Counted from the first letter of the stretch, positions 43,899 through 54,503 are shown. The stretch: DNA of 64,000 nt from Moraxella cuniculi DSM 21768 (GCF_900156515.1 NZ_FTNU01000011.1:1-64000); one strand, 5' to 3'. Notes: generated from the letters alone by a model not told the origin. Translations and numbers: made by a program.

Positions 43899-44840
43899 TC
43901 AATCGGCGTGCAGTCGCATCAGACCCTCTTGCTGTGTGGTGGCGACAAGTTTGCCCGCTTGCCAAAACTGCCCATGATTTAGCCCCTTGGCGTGGCTGGT
44001 GGTGTCGCTCCACATTTCGTATAACAAAAATTCACGAATATCAAAGGGGCGATGAAAGTGCATCGAATGGTCAATGCTTGCCAACTGCAAGCCACGCGAC
44101 ATCAGCGATAACCCATGGCTCATCAGGGCTGTGCCGACCAAATAATAATCCGAAACAAATGCAAGCAGTGCCTGATGGATAGCAACAGGTTGTTCGCCAA
44201 TATCACTAATTCGCAGCCAGTTGGCTTGACGAGGTGTGGTGGGTGCTGGCGAGATGGGGTCTTGGGGGTGGACGGGGCGTATCTCAACATGGCGAGGACG
44301 CATAAAGCGAGCCTGTAGCGATTCTGGAATTTTGTGCAGATAATCAGCCTTGAGCTGCTGCTCGGTCTTTAGGCTGTCGGCGGCTGGGTATTGGGGCATG
44401 GCAGGCTGATAATCCAGCCCGCCCTCCATCGGCGAAAACGAAGCAATCATGGAGAATATCACTTGTGGCTTGGTTTCGGCAGACTTGTCATCGGCATGAG
44501 TTGGCACATATTGCACGGCGGTAATCTCTCGTGCTGACAGGCTGCGACCATCACGCAGACGACGCACTTGATAAACCACAGGCAGCTGAATATCGCCACC
44601 ACGCAAAAAATACCCATGCAGGCTGTGGCAGGGTTTGTCAATTTCAAGCGTTTGGGCTGCCGCCATCAAAGCCTGTGCCAGCACCTGACCGCCAAAAACA
44701 CGCGGCCCAACATAATCAAAACTTGGTGCCTGAAAAGTATCAGTGGCAATCTTGTCAAGCGTCAGCGTATCTATCAGCTGTGCCACATCGGCAGTCATGC
44801 TCTTAGGTGGTGTTTGGTAGCGGTCAAAAGAGGTTTTCAT
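43899..44840 (-). CDS. tesB: Acyl-CoA thioesterase II
   Basis: A 313-aa double-hotdog thioesterase hydrolysing acyl-CoAs. The first hotdog contains F-G-G-Q-V-L-A-Q-A-L; the second has H-S-M-H-F-H-R-P-F-D with the catalytic Asp, followed by W-S-D-T-T-S-H-A and the Q-E-G-L-M-R end, as in TesB. Length is slightly above E. coli TesB (286 aa). The ATG at 44840 follows GGGGAA on the minus strand; the longer reading to 44930 is unsupported. Divergent from plsB. Confidence 0.93.
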   Translation of the reverse strand: MKTSFDRYQTPPKSMTADVAQLIDTLTLDKIATDTFQAPSFDYVGPRVFGGQVLAQALMAAAQTLEIDKPCHSLHGYFLRGGDIQLPVVYQVRRLRDGRSLSAREITAVQYVPTHADDKSAETKPQVIFSMIASFSPMEGGLDYQPAMPQYPAADSLKTEQQLKADYLHKIPESLQARFMRPRHVEIRPVHPQDPISPAPTTPRQANWLRISDIGEQPVAIHQALLAFVSDYYLVGTALMSHGLSLMSRGLQLASIDHSMHFHRPFDIREFLLYEMWSDTTSHAKGLNHGQFWQAGKLVATTQQEGLMRLHAD

Positions 44841-44983
44841 AAATTCCCCAATGTACAAAAACAGATATTGTGGCGTGTTTTTATGCCAAAAGGTGAAAAT
44901 TATAACATTTTTTGTCAAATTTTCAGTCAAAAAAAGTCAAAGAATGGTAGAATAATCAGTCAAATTATTATCGTTTATTGATT

Positions 44984-47545
44984 ATGCTAAAACTTCCAAC
45001 TTGGCTAACAAAAGACAAACCGAGCGACACTCACCCAGCTGGCACAGAACACAGCCGCACGCCCAGCCCATATCGCCGTGCTTCGGCAAAGGGCTTGTCG
45101 CTTGCTGTCAAGCCTACTTTGCTTGGTGAGGTGCCTGTGCTTGACCCAGCTGTACCCACCTTTTATGTGATTCGTGCGTATTCTCGTTCCAACAGTCTAT
45201 TAGTCGGTATGCAAACCGATGAGTTGGGGCTGCCGTCAGCATTGGCACAAGTTAAGGCTGCTGGTATCCACGAAACTTCGGCGATGATTTTTTTAAAAGA
45301 CCGCAGAGCCGATGGGGCGACACAGAGCGTGCCACGACTGGAGCGACTGATTGCAGCGTGTCTTGACAATCCAGAGCTGAAGGTGCAACTGGTGCCTGTA
45401 ACGATTCTGTGGGGGAGGGCTCCTGACAAAGAAGAGTCGCTGTTTCGGCTGCTGATGGCAGATGAATGGGAATCGCCATCAAAAATCAAGCAGCTGTTTA
45501 ATATCGGTGTGATGGGTCGAGATACTTTTGTGCGGTTTTCTGAGCCAAAGGACTTACAATCGCTTATTAACGATGCCAAAGCTGGCGTGGGCGAGAATTT
45601 GGCTGCCACCATTGCCATGCGTCTGATGGGCTATTTGGACAAACAACGCACCAGCATTGTCGGCCCTGATTTGTCCGACAAACGCAATGTCGCAGGGGCG
45701 ATACTCTCATCGCCTGTGGTGGTTGACGCCATCAAAAATCATGCCAATCAGACTGGCAAATCCATCGCTGCAGCCAAGGCAGAGGCTCAAGGGTACTTGG
45801 GTGAGATTACCAGTAATTATTCGCATTCGGTGGTGCGGTTTTTTGATCATTTTTTGACTTGGTTGTGGACGCGGCTGTACGATGGTGTTGAGGTGCGACA
45901 TTTTGAGCGGGTACGCACACTGGCTCCAGATTATCAGATAGTGTATGTGCCTTGTCATCGCAGCCATATTGATTATCTACTGTTGTCTTATGTGATTTAT
46001 AAACGAGGATTAAGAATCCCTCATGTGGCGGCAGGCGAGAATTTAAATATCCCAATTTTGGGCGATTTGCTAAGAAGTGGCGGTGCGTTTTTTATGCGGC
46101 GTAGTTTTAAGGGCAATGCGTTATACAGCACCGTTTTTAAGGAATATGTGCATAGCCTGATGCAGCGACAAGCACCGATTGAGTATTTTATTGAGGGTGG
46201 TCGTTCGCGTTCGGGCAGACTGCTGCCGCCCAAATTGGGTATGCTGGCGATGACGGTCAATAGCTATTTGCGTAAGCCTGCCAAACCTGTGGTATTTATC
46301 CCGACTTATATCAGTTATGAACGCATCATGGAGGGGGCGACTTATGTTGGCGAGCTAAAAGGCAAGCCCAAAGAAAGCGAGAATCTGCTGGGTCTGTTAA
46401 AGACAGCACGCAAGATTGAGCGGATTTTTGGCACGGTGCATTTGGCATTTGGCGAGCCGCTTTATTTGACCGATTTTATGGCAAAATTTGATGTCAATGC
46501 CCAATCAACTGATGAGCAAAATACCAAAAACACGCACGCCATGGTACAGAATTTGGGCGTGAAAATCATGCAAAATATTAACAAGGCAGCGGTAGTCAGC
46601 CCTGTATCGCTGCTGGCGTTGGCACTTTTGTCCGCACCCAATGCTGCACTTGATGAGACCTTGTGCCTTGAGCAGATTCGCCTGTATCAACGCATTGCAC
46701 AGGCACTGCCTTATGATGCTGACACCTATGTTACCGACATGACACCGCGGCAAATTGTTGATTATGGCATTAAATTAAAGCTCATCGAACGCCGAGCACA
46801 TATTTTGGGCGATATGATTCGTGTGGCGGATAAACAAGCACCGCTATTGAGCTATTTTAGAAATAATATTTTGCATGTGTTTATCATTGCCAGTTTTTTG
46901 GCGGCGTTGGTGCAGCGAAATGGCCGCATCCATCGTGATAGACTAGATGGTATTACTGAGCTGCTGTATCCATTTTTGCAGGCGGAATTGTTCCTAAAAA
47001 CCGCCCTGCGTAATATCAATCACCAAGTGCAACAGGTGCTAAATCTGCTGATTGAGCAGGGCGTGGTTGTGGATTTGGGCGATGGCGTGGTTGGTAGTGC
47101 CGAGGGTAATTCGGAGGCGTATCAGCGACTGGTGGTATTGGCAAGCCCAGCTCAGCAAAGCCTTGAGAGGTATTTTATGGCATTGACTTTGCTTGCCAAA
47201 CAAGGCACAAATCGCCTAAGTAGTGAGCAGGTGGTCAATCTGTGCTATGTGGTCGGTCAGCGTATCTCAGTGCTGCACGCCGATGATTTGCCAGATATGT
47301 TTGACAAGGCGTTATTTACAAGTTTCCTAGACACGCTGGTGCGAGTGGGTTATGTCAGCGTTGATGACAAAACAGGACTGTTAAATTTTGACAATCGCAT
47401 TGATCGTGTTGCCGAATTTGCCAAATTTGTACTGCACCCTGATGTGATGCAGCTGCTTAGCCATACAGCAAGCCTTGACCATAACGAGATGGTGCTGGCG
47501 ATGGAGAGCATGGACAAAAAACGCAAATTTGGGCGAGCGTCATAA
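44984..47545 (+). CDS. plsB: Glycerol-3-phosphate acyltransferase
   Basis: An 853-aa membrane-associated enzyme making lysophosphatidate, the first step of phospholipid synthesis. The acyltransferase motifs are complete: H-R-S-H-I-D (H325 and D330), G-G-A-F-F-M-R-R, and F-I-E-G-G-R-S-R-S-G-R. The E. coli enzyme is about 807 aa, so this is slightly longer. The ATG at 44984 is used; the TTG at 44978 adds two residues only. Confidence 0.95.
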   Translation: MLKLPTWLTKDKPSDTHPAGTEHSRTPSPYRRASAKGLSLAVKPTLLGEVPVLDPAVPTFYVIRAYSRSNSLLVGMQTDELGLPSALAQVKAAGIHETSAMIFLKDRRADGATQSVPRLERLIAACLDNPELKVQLVPVTILWGRAPDKEESLFRLLMADEWESPSKIKQLFNIGVMGRDTFVRFSEPKDLQSLINDAKAGVGENLAATIAMRLMGYLDKQRTSIVGPDLSDKRNVAGAILSSPVVVDAIKNHANQTGKSIAAAKAEAQGYLGEITSNYSHSVVRFFDHFLTWLWTRLYDGVEVRHFERVRTLAPDYQIVYVPCHRSHIDYLLLSYVIYKRGLRIPHVAAGENLNIPILGDLLRSGGAFFMRRSFKGNALYSTVFKEYVHSLMQRQAPIEYFIEGGRSRSGRLLPPKLGMLAMTVNSYLRKPAKPVVFIPTYISYERIMEGATYVGELKGKPKESENLLGLLKTARKIERIFGTVHLAFGEPLYLTDFMAKFDVNAQSTDEQNTKNTHAMVQNLGVKIMQNINKAAVVSPVSLLALALLSAPNAALDETLCLEQIRLYQRIAQALPYDADTYVTDMTPRQIVDYGIKLKLIERRAHILGDMIRVADKQAPLLSYFRNNILHVFIIASFLAALVQRNGRIHRDRLDGITELLYPFLQAELFLKTALRNINHQVQQVLNLLIEQGVVVDLGDGVVGSAEGNSEAYQRLVVLASPAQQSLERYFMALTLLAKQGTNRLSSEQVVNLCYVVGQRISVLHADDLPDMFDKALFTSFLDTLVRVGYVSVDDKTGLLNFDNRIDRVAEFAKFVLHPDVMQLLSHTASLDHNEMVLAMESMDKKRKFGRAS

Positions 47546-47599
47546 TTTCTGCCTTGAAATAATTATCATAATGAGCAAAGTAACTATTGGGTGATTGAT

Positions 47600-48475
47600 A
47601 TGCAAAAACCACTGCAACCAACTTATGCCATCATTCCTACCGCAGGTTTTGGCACGCGTATGTTGCCATTATCAAAGGCGGTGCCAAAAGAAATGCTGCC
47701 GCTTGGCGACAAACCTGCCATTCATTATGTCGTGCTTGAGGCAATCAGGGCGGGTATCAAAAATATCGTTTTGGTAAACCATGCCCAAAAAAGTGCCATC
47801 GAAAATTATTTTGACATTAACAGCGAGCTGGACAGGCAGCTAAGAGACAAGGGCAAAGGCGAGCTTGCAGACAGTATCAATTGCTTGCCTGATGATGTAC
47901 AGATTATCAGTGTGCGACAAGGCAAGCCACTGGGGCTGGGTCATGCAGTTTTGCAAGGGCAGGCGGTGGTTGGTAACAACCCTTTTGCGGTATTGTTGCC
48001 TGATGTGGTGCTTGATCCATTTACCACTGATTTTGCTGTGGATAATTTGGCATTCATGCTCAAGCGGTTCGCTGATACAGGACGCAGCCAGATTTTGGTT
48101 GATGCAGTGGCGGACAGTCAGGTGCATAAATATGGCATTGCACGGCTTGATGACAAACAAACCATCAAAAAGACCAACATCAATCAGTGCTTTGATGTTA
48201 AAGGTTTTGTTGAAAAACCAGCACTTGAGCTGGCACCATCAAATCTGGCGGTGGTGGGGCGTTATGTCTTTGATGCCGAATTGTTTGCTTATTTGGCAAA
48301 AACCGCCCCAAGTGTCGGCGGTGAGATTCAGCTGACCGATGCCATTGATGCTTTGATTGGCACGCAGGGCATGGAGGTGGTTACGCTAAAAGGCGAGAGC
48401 TTTGATGCTGGAGATATGACAACCTATGTGCAGGCATTTGCTTATTTTGCCAAGCATCTTGGTGCAACCATCTAG
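47600..48475 (+). CDS. galU: UTP-glucose-1-phosphate uridylyltransferase
   Basis: A 291-aa nucleotidyltransferase making UDP-glucose. The nucleotide loop A-G-F-G-T-R-M-L-P and K-E-M-L-P-L are near the start, V-L-L-P-D-V-V-L-D holds the metal-binding Asp, and G-F-V-E-K-P follows. The ATG at 47600 is used. It opens a co-directional unit galU-pgi-Ugd-like with gaps of 17 and 4 bp, an arrangement seen in surface-polysaccharide loci of Moraxellaceae. Confidence 0.95.
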   Translation: MQKPLQPTYAIIPTAGFGTRMLPLSKAVPKEMLPLGDKPAIHYVVLEAIRAGIKNIVLVNHAQKSAIENYFDINSELDRQLRDKGKGELADSINCLPDDVQIISVRQGKPLGLGHAVLQGQAVVGNNPFAVLLPDVVLDPFTTDFAVDNLAFMLKRFADTGRSQILVDAVADSQVHKYGIARLDDKQTIKKTNINQCFDVKGFVEKPALELAPSNLAVVGRYVFDAELFAYLAKTAPSVGGEIQLTDAIDALIGTQGMEVVTLKGESFDAGDMTTYVQAFAYFAKHLGATI

Positions 48476-48492
48476 CAATATAAGGAACAATC

Positions 48493-50118
48493 ATGACGCA
48501 GTCAGCTTGGCAGGATTTGACACGGTTGGCAAAAACACAGGCAACCTTGAGCCTAAAACAACGGTTTGACAAAGATGACAATCGTGGGGTGCGATTGGCA
48601 GCCAGTGCTTGTGATATTTATATGGATTATAGCAAGCAAGCGGTGGATGATGAGGTGATGGATAAGCTGTTTTTGCTTGCTGATGAGTTTGGTTTGGCAG
48701 ATAAAATCCATGCTCTAATCACAGGACAAAAAGTCAATGACACCGAGCATCGCCCTGCCTTGCACACGGCATTGCGTCTGCCCAAGGGCGAGGTTTTGAT
48801 GGTTGATGGCATTGATGTCAATGCACAAGTGCATGAAAGCCTAGATAAGGTTGCCAAGCTGACAGCACGCATTCGCAGTGGCATTTGGCGAGGGTTTTCT
48901 GGCGAGGCAATCACCGATGTGGTCAATATTGGCGTGGGTGGCTCTGATTTGGGACCATTGATGGCGACCACAGCATTGGCAGAGTGGTCAGATACTGACA
49001 TTCGCGTGCATTTTGTGTCAAATATGGACGGCACGCAGCTGGACAATTTGCTAAAAATCCTAAACCCTCAAAGTACCTTGTTTATTATTTCCTCAAAATC
49101 TTTTGGCACGATTGATACTTTGTCAAATGCCAAAACGGCATTGTCGTGGTTACTTACTGCCCATGACAATCCAGCCACTGTGTTACGCCGCCATTTTATC
49201 GGCATTTCCACCCGTTTTGATAAGATGAGCCAGTGGGGCATTCACCCTGATAATCAGCTGCTGTTGTGGGATTGGGTTGGTGGCAGATTTAGTATGTGGT
49301 CGGCAATTGGCTTGGCAATCGCCATTAAAATTGGCATGGCAGGTTTTCGGGAATTGCTCGCTGGGGCAAACCAGATGGACAGGCATTTTGCCACAGCGGA
49401 TTTTCGTAAAAATCTTCCTGTCTTGCTTGGGCTGATTGGGGTGTGGAATGCGACTTTTTTGGGGATTAACGCCCACTCGGTGCTGCCTTATGATGGGCGA
49501 TTGTCGTTTTTTCCCAATTATCTGACCCAGCTTGAGATGGAATCAAACGGCAAGTCAGTCAAGCGTTCGGGCGAGCAAGTGGCATACAATACCTGCCCAA
49601 TTTTGTGGGGTGATATTGGCTCAAATGCCCAGCACGCCTTTTATCAGCTGCTGCACCAAGGCACGCAGCGTGTGTCTTGTGATTTTATTGCACCGATTCG
49701 CCGTTATAATGATGCACAGGTGTCCAATGCCTCGCTGGCAGACCAGCACAGATTATCACTTGCCAACTGCCTTGCCCAGTCGCAGGTTCTGGCGTTTGGC
49801 AACGAAGCCTTGCCACAGTCAATGCAACAAGGGCAGGATAATTTTGCCAAGTTTAAGCAGTATCGTGGCAACCAGCCGTCCACCACTTTGTTGCTAGAAG
49901 ACTTAAGCCCCAAGACTTTGGGGGCGTTGATTGCTTTGTATGAGCATAAGGTATATGTGATGAGTGTCATGTGGCAGATTAACCCCTTTGATCAGTGGGG
50001 GGTGGAAGTCGGCAAGGTGATGGCAAACAGTGTCTATGAGGCTCTGCAACAAGCAGGCAAGGTTGAGAGTTTTGATGGTTCAACCAATGCGTTGCTGGCT
50101 CGGATTAAGCAAGGATAG
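48493..50118 (+). CDS. pgi: Glucose-6-phosphate isomerase
   Basis: A 541-aa phosphohexose isomerase of the classical large type. Family signatures are V-N-I-G-V-G-G-S-D-L-G-P, D-W-V-G-G-R-F-S-M-W-S-A-I-G-L, and the C-terminal active-site lysine region near Q-W-G-V-E-V-G-K. It links central metabolism to the sugar-nucleotide genes around it. AAGGAA precedes the ATG. Confidence 0.95.
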   Translation: MTQSAWQDLTRLAKTQATLSLKQRFDKDDNRGVRLAASACDIYMDYSKQAVDDEVMDKLFLLADEFGLADKIHALITGQKVNDTEHRPALHTALRLPKGEVLMVDGIDVNAQVHESLDKVAKLTARIRSGIWRGFSGEAITDVVNIGVGGSDLGPLMATTALAEWSDTDIRVHFVSNMDGTQLDNLLKILNPQSTLFIISSKSFGTIDTLSNAKTALSWLLTAHDNPATVLRRHFIGISTRFDKMSQWGIHPDNQLLLWDWVGGRFSMWSAIGLAIAIKIGMAGFRELLAGANQMDRHFATADFRKNLPVLLGLIGVWNATFLGINAHSVLPYDGRLSFFPNYLTQLEMESNGKSVKRSGEQVAYNTCPILWGDIGSNAQHAFYQLLHQGTQRVSCDFIAPIRRYNDAQVSNASLADQHRLSLANCLAQSQVLAFGNEALPQSMQQGQDNFAKFKQYRGNQPSTTLLLEDLSPKTLGALIALYEHKVYVMSVMWQINPFDQWGVEVGKVMANSVYEALQQAGKVESFDGSTNALLARIKQG

Positions 50119-50122
50119 AGAT

Positions 50123-51397
50123 ATGCAAATTCACGAACGCATTTTTGTCATGGGTCATCAGCATGAGGCGATTAATGCTTGCTTGTATTTGGCAAGTTTG
50201 GGCAAGCAGGTGCAGCTGTGGGCAACGCAGGACGCCATCAACGATACGCTGGAGCATTATCAGTTTGATACCCAAATGCTGACGCTGTGGTCGCTGTATT
50301 GCAGCGAACAAAAAATCCAGCTTGCCACCATACCACTTGAGCAGTATTTGTTGGCAAGTTGTGATGGCTTATTGTGGGTGTTTTTTGAGGATATGGCAGC
50401 ACAGATGCAGGATATTTGGCAGTTTTTGCAGCAGCATACCAGCGTGCATAGCCAGATTATCCTAAGTGGTGCCGCACCGATTGGCACGGTGGCGGATAAG
50501 GCATGGCAAATCAAATCGGCATGGGTCTACTATCTGCCCATTAGCTTTATGAAAGATGGGGCGAATTTTAATGCTTTTTATCAAGCGGATTTGTTGATGA
50601 TTGGCGAAAAGACCCCGCACAGCGTGCAGGCTTGTGATGTGCTGATGCGTCTAAAAGGCGGTGCATTGTGCTGCAAGATTGCCGACATTAAAACGGTGGA
50701 GTTTGCCAGAAGTAGCATGATGGCAATGCTGGCGGTGCGTGTTTCGTTCATGAATGAGATGGCACGACTGGCAGATAAGCAGTCGGTGGATATTAAGGCG
50801 GTTCAGGCAATTATTGGGCAGGACAGTCGCATTGGCTCGGCATATTTGTCGGCGGGCTGGGGTTTTGGTGGTAAAAGTTTGCCAAAAGAGTTGCAGCTCT
50901 TGGCTGGCGACTTTGCACACCATCAGGTAAAAACCGCCCTAATCAGTGCTGTCAGCGAGATTAACGAAGACCAAAAAGAGCTGATTTTTCGCAAATTTTG
51001 GCAGTATTTTGATGGGTTTATTGAACAAAAAACTGTCGTGATTTGGGGGGCTGGTTATCGCAGTGGTGCGTCTCGTGCCACCAATTCGGCAATTCACCCC
51101 TTATTAAAACTGCTGTGGTCATACGGCATTAAGACACGATTATTCACCCAGCATACGGCGTTTGAGATGATGTCGTTGTATGGTGATGAGCCACTACTTG
51201 AGATGGTTGATGATGCGTATACACCGCTTAAGGAGGCTGATGCGTTGTTTATCGTCAATTGGTCGCTGCTTGTACCACCTGATGTGCATCGGTTAAATGC
51301 ACTTCATGTGCCAATCTTTGATGCCAAGAATATCTTTGATGAACACTTGCTAAAACAGCTTACTGTGCCATATTTTGGCATAGGGTGCAACAGGTGA
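50123..51397 (+). CDS. Degenerate UDP-glucose/GDP-mannose dehydrogenase-like protein
   Basis: 424 aa, full length and uninterrupted, following pgi by 4 bp. It aligns with UDP-glucose 6-dehydrogenases across the whole chain: helical centre V-R-V-S-F-M-N-E, D-S-R-I-G-S-A-Y-L-S-A-G-W-G-F-G-G, and a third domain V-V-I-W-G-A-G-Y-R-S-G-A-S-R-A-T-N-S. The catalytic residues are replaced: Ser252 for the nucleophilic Cys (G-G-K-S-L-P-K-E), Arg196 for the active-site Lys and Met200 for the Asn. The N-terminal G-x-G-x-x-G NAD loop reads G-H-Q-H-E-A. An ordinary Ugd reaction is therefore unlikely; a binding or regulatory role, or an altered substrate, is possible. Confidence 0.8.
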   Translation: MQIHERIFVMGHQHEAINACLYLASLGKQVQLWATQDAINDTLEHYQFDTQMLTLWSLYCSEQKIQLATIPLEQYLLASCDGLLWVFFEDMAAQMQDIWQFLQQHTSVHSQIILSGAAPIGTVADKAWQIKSAWVYYLPISFMKDGANFNAFYQADLLMIGEKTPHSVQACDVLMRLKGGALCCKIADIKTVEFARSSMMAMLAVRVSFMNEMARLADKQSVDIKAVQAIIGQDSRIGSAYLSAGWGFGGKSLPKELQLLAGDFAHHQVKTALISAVSEINEDQKELIFRKFWQYFDGFIEQKTVVIWGAGYRSGASRATNSAIHPLLKLLWSYGIKTRLFTQHTAFEMMSLYGDEPLLEMVDDAYTPLKEADALFIVNWSLLVPPDVHRLNALHVPIFDAKNIFDEHLLKQLTVPYFGIGCNR

Positions 51398-51497
51398 GCA
51401 ATGACTGATAATTAAGCCTTGTGGCAGTGCCATGTACCAAAACTGTGCCAAAATTGCATTATCATGGCTATGCGAAGTCTATGGCGTAATTTAATAT

Positions 51498-51528
51498 AAC
51501 AGCAAGCAATCTAAGGCTACTTGCTGTT
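51498..51528. terminator. Terminator shared by the Ugd-like gene and glmS
   Basis: A 9-bp stem AACAGCAAG/CTTGCTGTT with a 13-nt loop between convergent genes, followed by TTTTT on the plus strand, about 100 bp after the Ugd-like stop and 10 bp from the glmS stop. Confidence 0.7.
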
Positions 51529-51537
51529 TTTGGGTGG

Positions 51538-53376
51538 TTATTCTACGGTTACGCTTTTTGCCAGATTGCGTGGTTTATCAACATCTGTGCCACGCACCAG
51601 TGCCACATGGTATGACAATAGCTGCACGGCGATGGTATGCACGATTGGCGACAAAATCCCAATATGCCGCGGGGTGCGAATCACATGAATGCCATCGCTT
51701 GCGGTAAAATCACTGTCCAAATCAGACAGGACGAACAGCTCACCGCCACGAGCACTCACCTCTTGCATATTTGCTTTGACCTTGTCTAGCAGTCCGTCAT
51801 TTGGTGAAATGACAACCACGGGCATATTTTCATCAACCAAAGCCAGTGGCCCATGCTTTAGTTCACCTGCTGGGTAGGCTTCGGCATGGATATAGGTCAG
51901 CTCTTTGAGTTTTAACGCACCTTCTAGGGCGATGGGGTAGTGAATGCCACGACCCAAAAATAACGCACTGGGCTTGTTGGCAAAACTTTGTGCCCAAGTT
52001 GCCAGTTGCGGCTCAAGATTCAGTGCGTGCTGAATGCTGCCGGGTAGCAGACGCAAGTCTTCGGCATAGCCATCGGCACGCTCATCATCAACCTGACCAC
52101 GCACAATGCCAAGCGTTACCGCCAGCCCAAACAACACCACCAGTTGCGTGGTGAATGCCTTGGTTGAGGCGACACCAATCTCGGCACCTGCACGGGTAAA
52201 AATCGCCAGCGTGCTGTTGCGTGGTAGGGCGGATTCCATGACATTGCAGATGGATAGGCTGTATTGATGCCCCTGTGTCATGGCGTATTTTAAGGCTTCC
52301 ATCGTATCAAGTGTCTCGCCTGACTGGCTGATGGTGATGATGAGCTCTTTTGGGTCGGCGATGACTTCACGGTAGCGATATTCGCTGGCAATCTCAACAT
52401 CGCAGCGGATTTTGGCAATGCTTTCTAGCCAATATTTGCCCGTCAAGGCAGCATAGTATGAAGTGCCACAGGCCAAAATTTTAATGCTGTTGATTTCGGC
52501 AAAAATCTGTGCTGCTTGCTCGCCAAAATTCTCGGCAATAAAACCACCGTCCAAAAAAATCTCGGCAGTGTCAGAGACAGCACGGGGCTGCTCGTTGATT
52601 TCTTTTTGCATAAAATGACTGTAGGGCCCAAGCTCCAGCGATGCCAATGACAACTCGGAGGTTCTGATGCTGCGGTTGGCATCATTGCCGTCTTTGTCGA
52701 GTAATTTTTGGATACCATCAGCGTGCAGTAAGGCAATGTCGCCATCTTCTAAATAGGTAACACGGCGAGTAAAGGCAATCACAGCAGAGACATCAGAAGC
52801 GATGAATACCTCATCTTCGCCAAAGGCAATCAGCAGTGGGCAGCCCATGCGAGCAACCACCATTTGGTTGGGCTTGTCATTGGCAATGACTGCGATGGCA
52901 TACGCACCCTGAAAGCGAGAGCAAGCAGTCTGCACCGCACGGTACAAGTCGCCACCGTTGTGCGTGTATTCATAATGCACACTGTGGGCGATGACCTCAG
53001 TATCTGTTTGTGATTCAAATTCATAGCCCAGTGCTTCTAGGCGAGCCTTTTCTGCTTCAAAATTTTCAATGATGCCGTTATGCACCACCGAAATCAGCCC
53101 AGCGGAAATGTGTGGGTGGGCATTGGGTTCGGTAACGCCACCGTGAGTTGCCCAGCGAGTATGACCGATGCCTGTCAGCCCATAGATTTCTTTATTTTTG
53201 GCGGCTTCTTCCATCAGTGCAACGCGTCCCACACGGCGTACACGGCGAATGCCTGTTTCGGTCTGTACTGCGATGCCAGACGAATCATAGCCACGATATT
53301 CTAAGCGTTTTAATCCATCTGTCAAAAAATCCACCACATTATGATGGCTACGAATAGCACCAACGATACCGCACAT
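51538..53376 (-). CDS. glmS: Glutamine-fructose-6-phosphate aminotransferase
   Basis: A 612-aa enzyme making glucosamine 6-phosphate, the entry to peptidoglycan and LPS aminosugars. Met1 is followed directly by the N-terminal nucleophile Cys (C-G-I-V-G-A). The glutaminase domain has R-W-A-T-H-G; two SIS sugar-isomerase domains follow (A-C-G-T-S-Y-Y-A and G-R-G-I-H-Y-P-I-A), with a conserved end K-S-V-T-V-E. The ATG at 53376 is fixed by the required Met-Cys start. No ribozyme-like leader is visible. glmU is not adjacent. Confidence 0.97.
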   Translation of the reverse strand: MCGIVGAIRSHHNVVDFLTDGLKRLEYRGYDSSGIAVQTETGIRRVRRVGRVALMEEAAKNKEIYGLTGIGHTRWATHGGVTEPNAHPHISAGLISVVHNGIIENFEAEKARLEALGYEFESQTDTEVIAHSVHYEYTHNGGDLYRAVQTACSRFQGAYAIAVIANDKPNQMVVARMGCPLLIAFGEDEVFIASDVSAVIAFTRRVTYLEDGDIALLHADGIQKLLDKDGNDANRSIRTSELSLASLELGPYSHFMQKEINEQPRAVSDTAEIFLDGGFIAENFGEQAAQIFAEINSIKILACGTSYYAALTGKYWLESIAKIRCDVEIASEYRYREVIADPKELIITISQSGETLDTMEALKYAMTQGHQYSLSICNVMESALPRNSTLAIFTRAGAEIGVASTKAFTTQLVVLFGLAVTLGIVRGQVDDERADGYAEDLRLLPGSIQHALNLEPQLATWAQSFANKPSALFLGRGIHYPIALEGALKLKELTYIHAEAYPAGELKHGPLALVDENMPVVVISPNDGLLDKVKANMQEVSARGGELFVLSDLDSDFTASDGIHVIRTPRHIGILSPIVHTIAVQLLSYHVALVRGTDVDKPRNLAKSVTVE

Positions 53377-53569
53377 AGTCTTGTTCCTTAGTATCAAAAT
53401 TATCAATCTGCCAGCAGCAATCTGCTGTTAAATGCCAACTTTGCCCCAAATCGTTGGGCAAGGGCAATTTATTATACCACAAGCAATCTGGGCAGACGAT
53501 GGCGAATCGGTATTTGTAAAATTTCTTTTTGTCCCCATATAGTAAGGAAGTTTGTAATAGAGAAAAATC

Positions 53570-54487
53570 ATGACAACCACTACCCAAGATTATCAAGCAA
53601 GCAGCGATTATCGCCAGCGGTTTTTTATTGAAAATTCAGCCGTGCGTGGCGACATTGTACAGCTTGACAAGGCTTACCAAACCGTCATCGCCCAAAAAAA
53701 CTACCCAGCAGCACTCAAGGCACTGCTAGGCGAGATGCTGGTATCTGCAAGCCTATTAATCAGCACCTTAAAGATTGATGGCAAACTTTCTGTACAATTA
53801 CAAAGCACCGATGAAAAGGCACGACTCACTTGGGCGATGGCAGAGTGCGACCATACGGGGGCAGTGCGTGCATTGGCAGGGTTTGATGACACAGGCGACA
53901 ATGCGTCTTTGTGGCGGTCGCTTGATGGCAGTGATGAGGCGTTTGCTCAACTGGGGGCAGGCGTGTTATTTATCAGCATTCACCCCGACAAGGGCGAAGC
54001 CTATCAAGGGATTGTTGAGCGAATCAGCGACAGTTTGGCGGAGTGCTTGGCACATTATCAAAAGCAGTCAGCACAGATTCCAACTTTGATTAAACTTGCT
54101 ACCTCGGACACAACGGCTGCTGGCGTTTTGGTGCAATTATTGCCACAGACGCAAGCCGACAAAGAAGCCGACCCTGATTTGTGGAATCGCTTGACGGCAC
54201 TGACTGACACCTTAAAACCTGAAGAAATTACCGATTTGCCAGCGGCAGAAATCCTGTATCGTTTGTATCATGAGGAGCAAGTGGTGCTGCCAGAGGCGAC
54301 ACTGCTGCATTTTGCTTGTACTTGCTCGGTGCAAAAAAGCGAAGGGGCAATCATACAACTGGGGCTCGATGAAGCCAAGCAGGTGGTGGCAGCTCATGAT
54401 GGCGTGCTGGTGCTTGATTGTGGCTTTTGCGGTCAGCAGTATCGCTTTGATGAAGCTGCGGTTGAGCGATTGTTCGCCGATGAATGA
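53570..54487 (+). CDS. hslO: Redox-regulated chaperone Hsp33
   Basis: A 305-aa cytosolic holdase activated by oxidation. The C-terminal zinc centre is intact: Cys250-X-Cys252 and Cys284-X-X-Cys287. Length is normal. It is divergent from glmS and followed by a terminator. The opening R-Q-R-F-F-I-E-N-S-A-V-R-G segment is characteristic. Confidence 0.94.
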   Translation: MTTTTQDYQASSDYRQRFFIENSAVRGDIVQLDKAYQTVIAQKNYPAALKALLGEMLVSASLLISTLKIDGKLSVQLQSTDEKARLTWAMAECDHTGAVRALAGFDDTGDNASLWRSLDGSDEAFAQLGAGVLFISIHPDKGEAYQGIVERISDSLAECLAHYQKQSAQIPTLIKLATSDTTAAGVLVQLLPQTQADKEADPDLWNRLTALTDTLKPEEITDLPAAEILYRLYHEEQVVLPEATLLHFACTCSVQKSEGAIIQLGLDEAKQVVAAHDGVLVLDCGFCGQQYRFDEAAVERLFADE

Positions 54488-54503
54488 TGCGTTGTTTTTT
54501 ACC

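Noticed and set aside
53377-53569. glmS ribozyme or riboswitch leader
   Set aside because: The leader is short and AT-rich, with no matching conserved core; these ribozymes are typical of Gram-positive bacteria.
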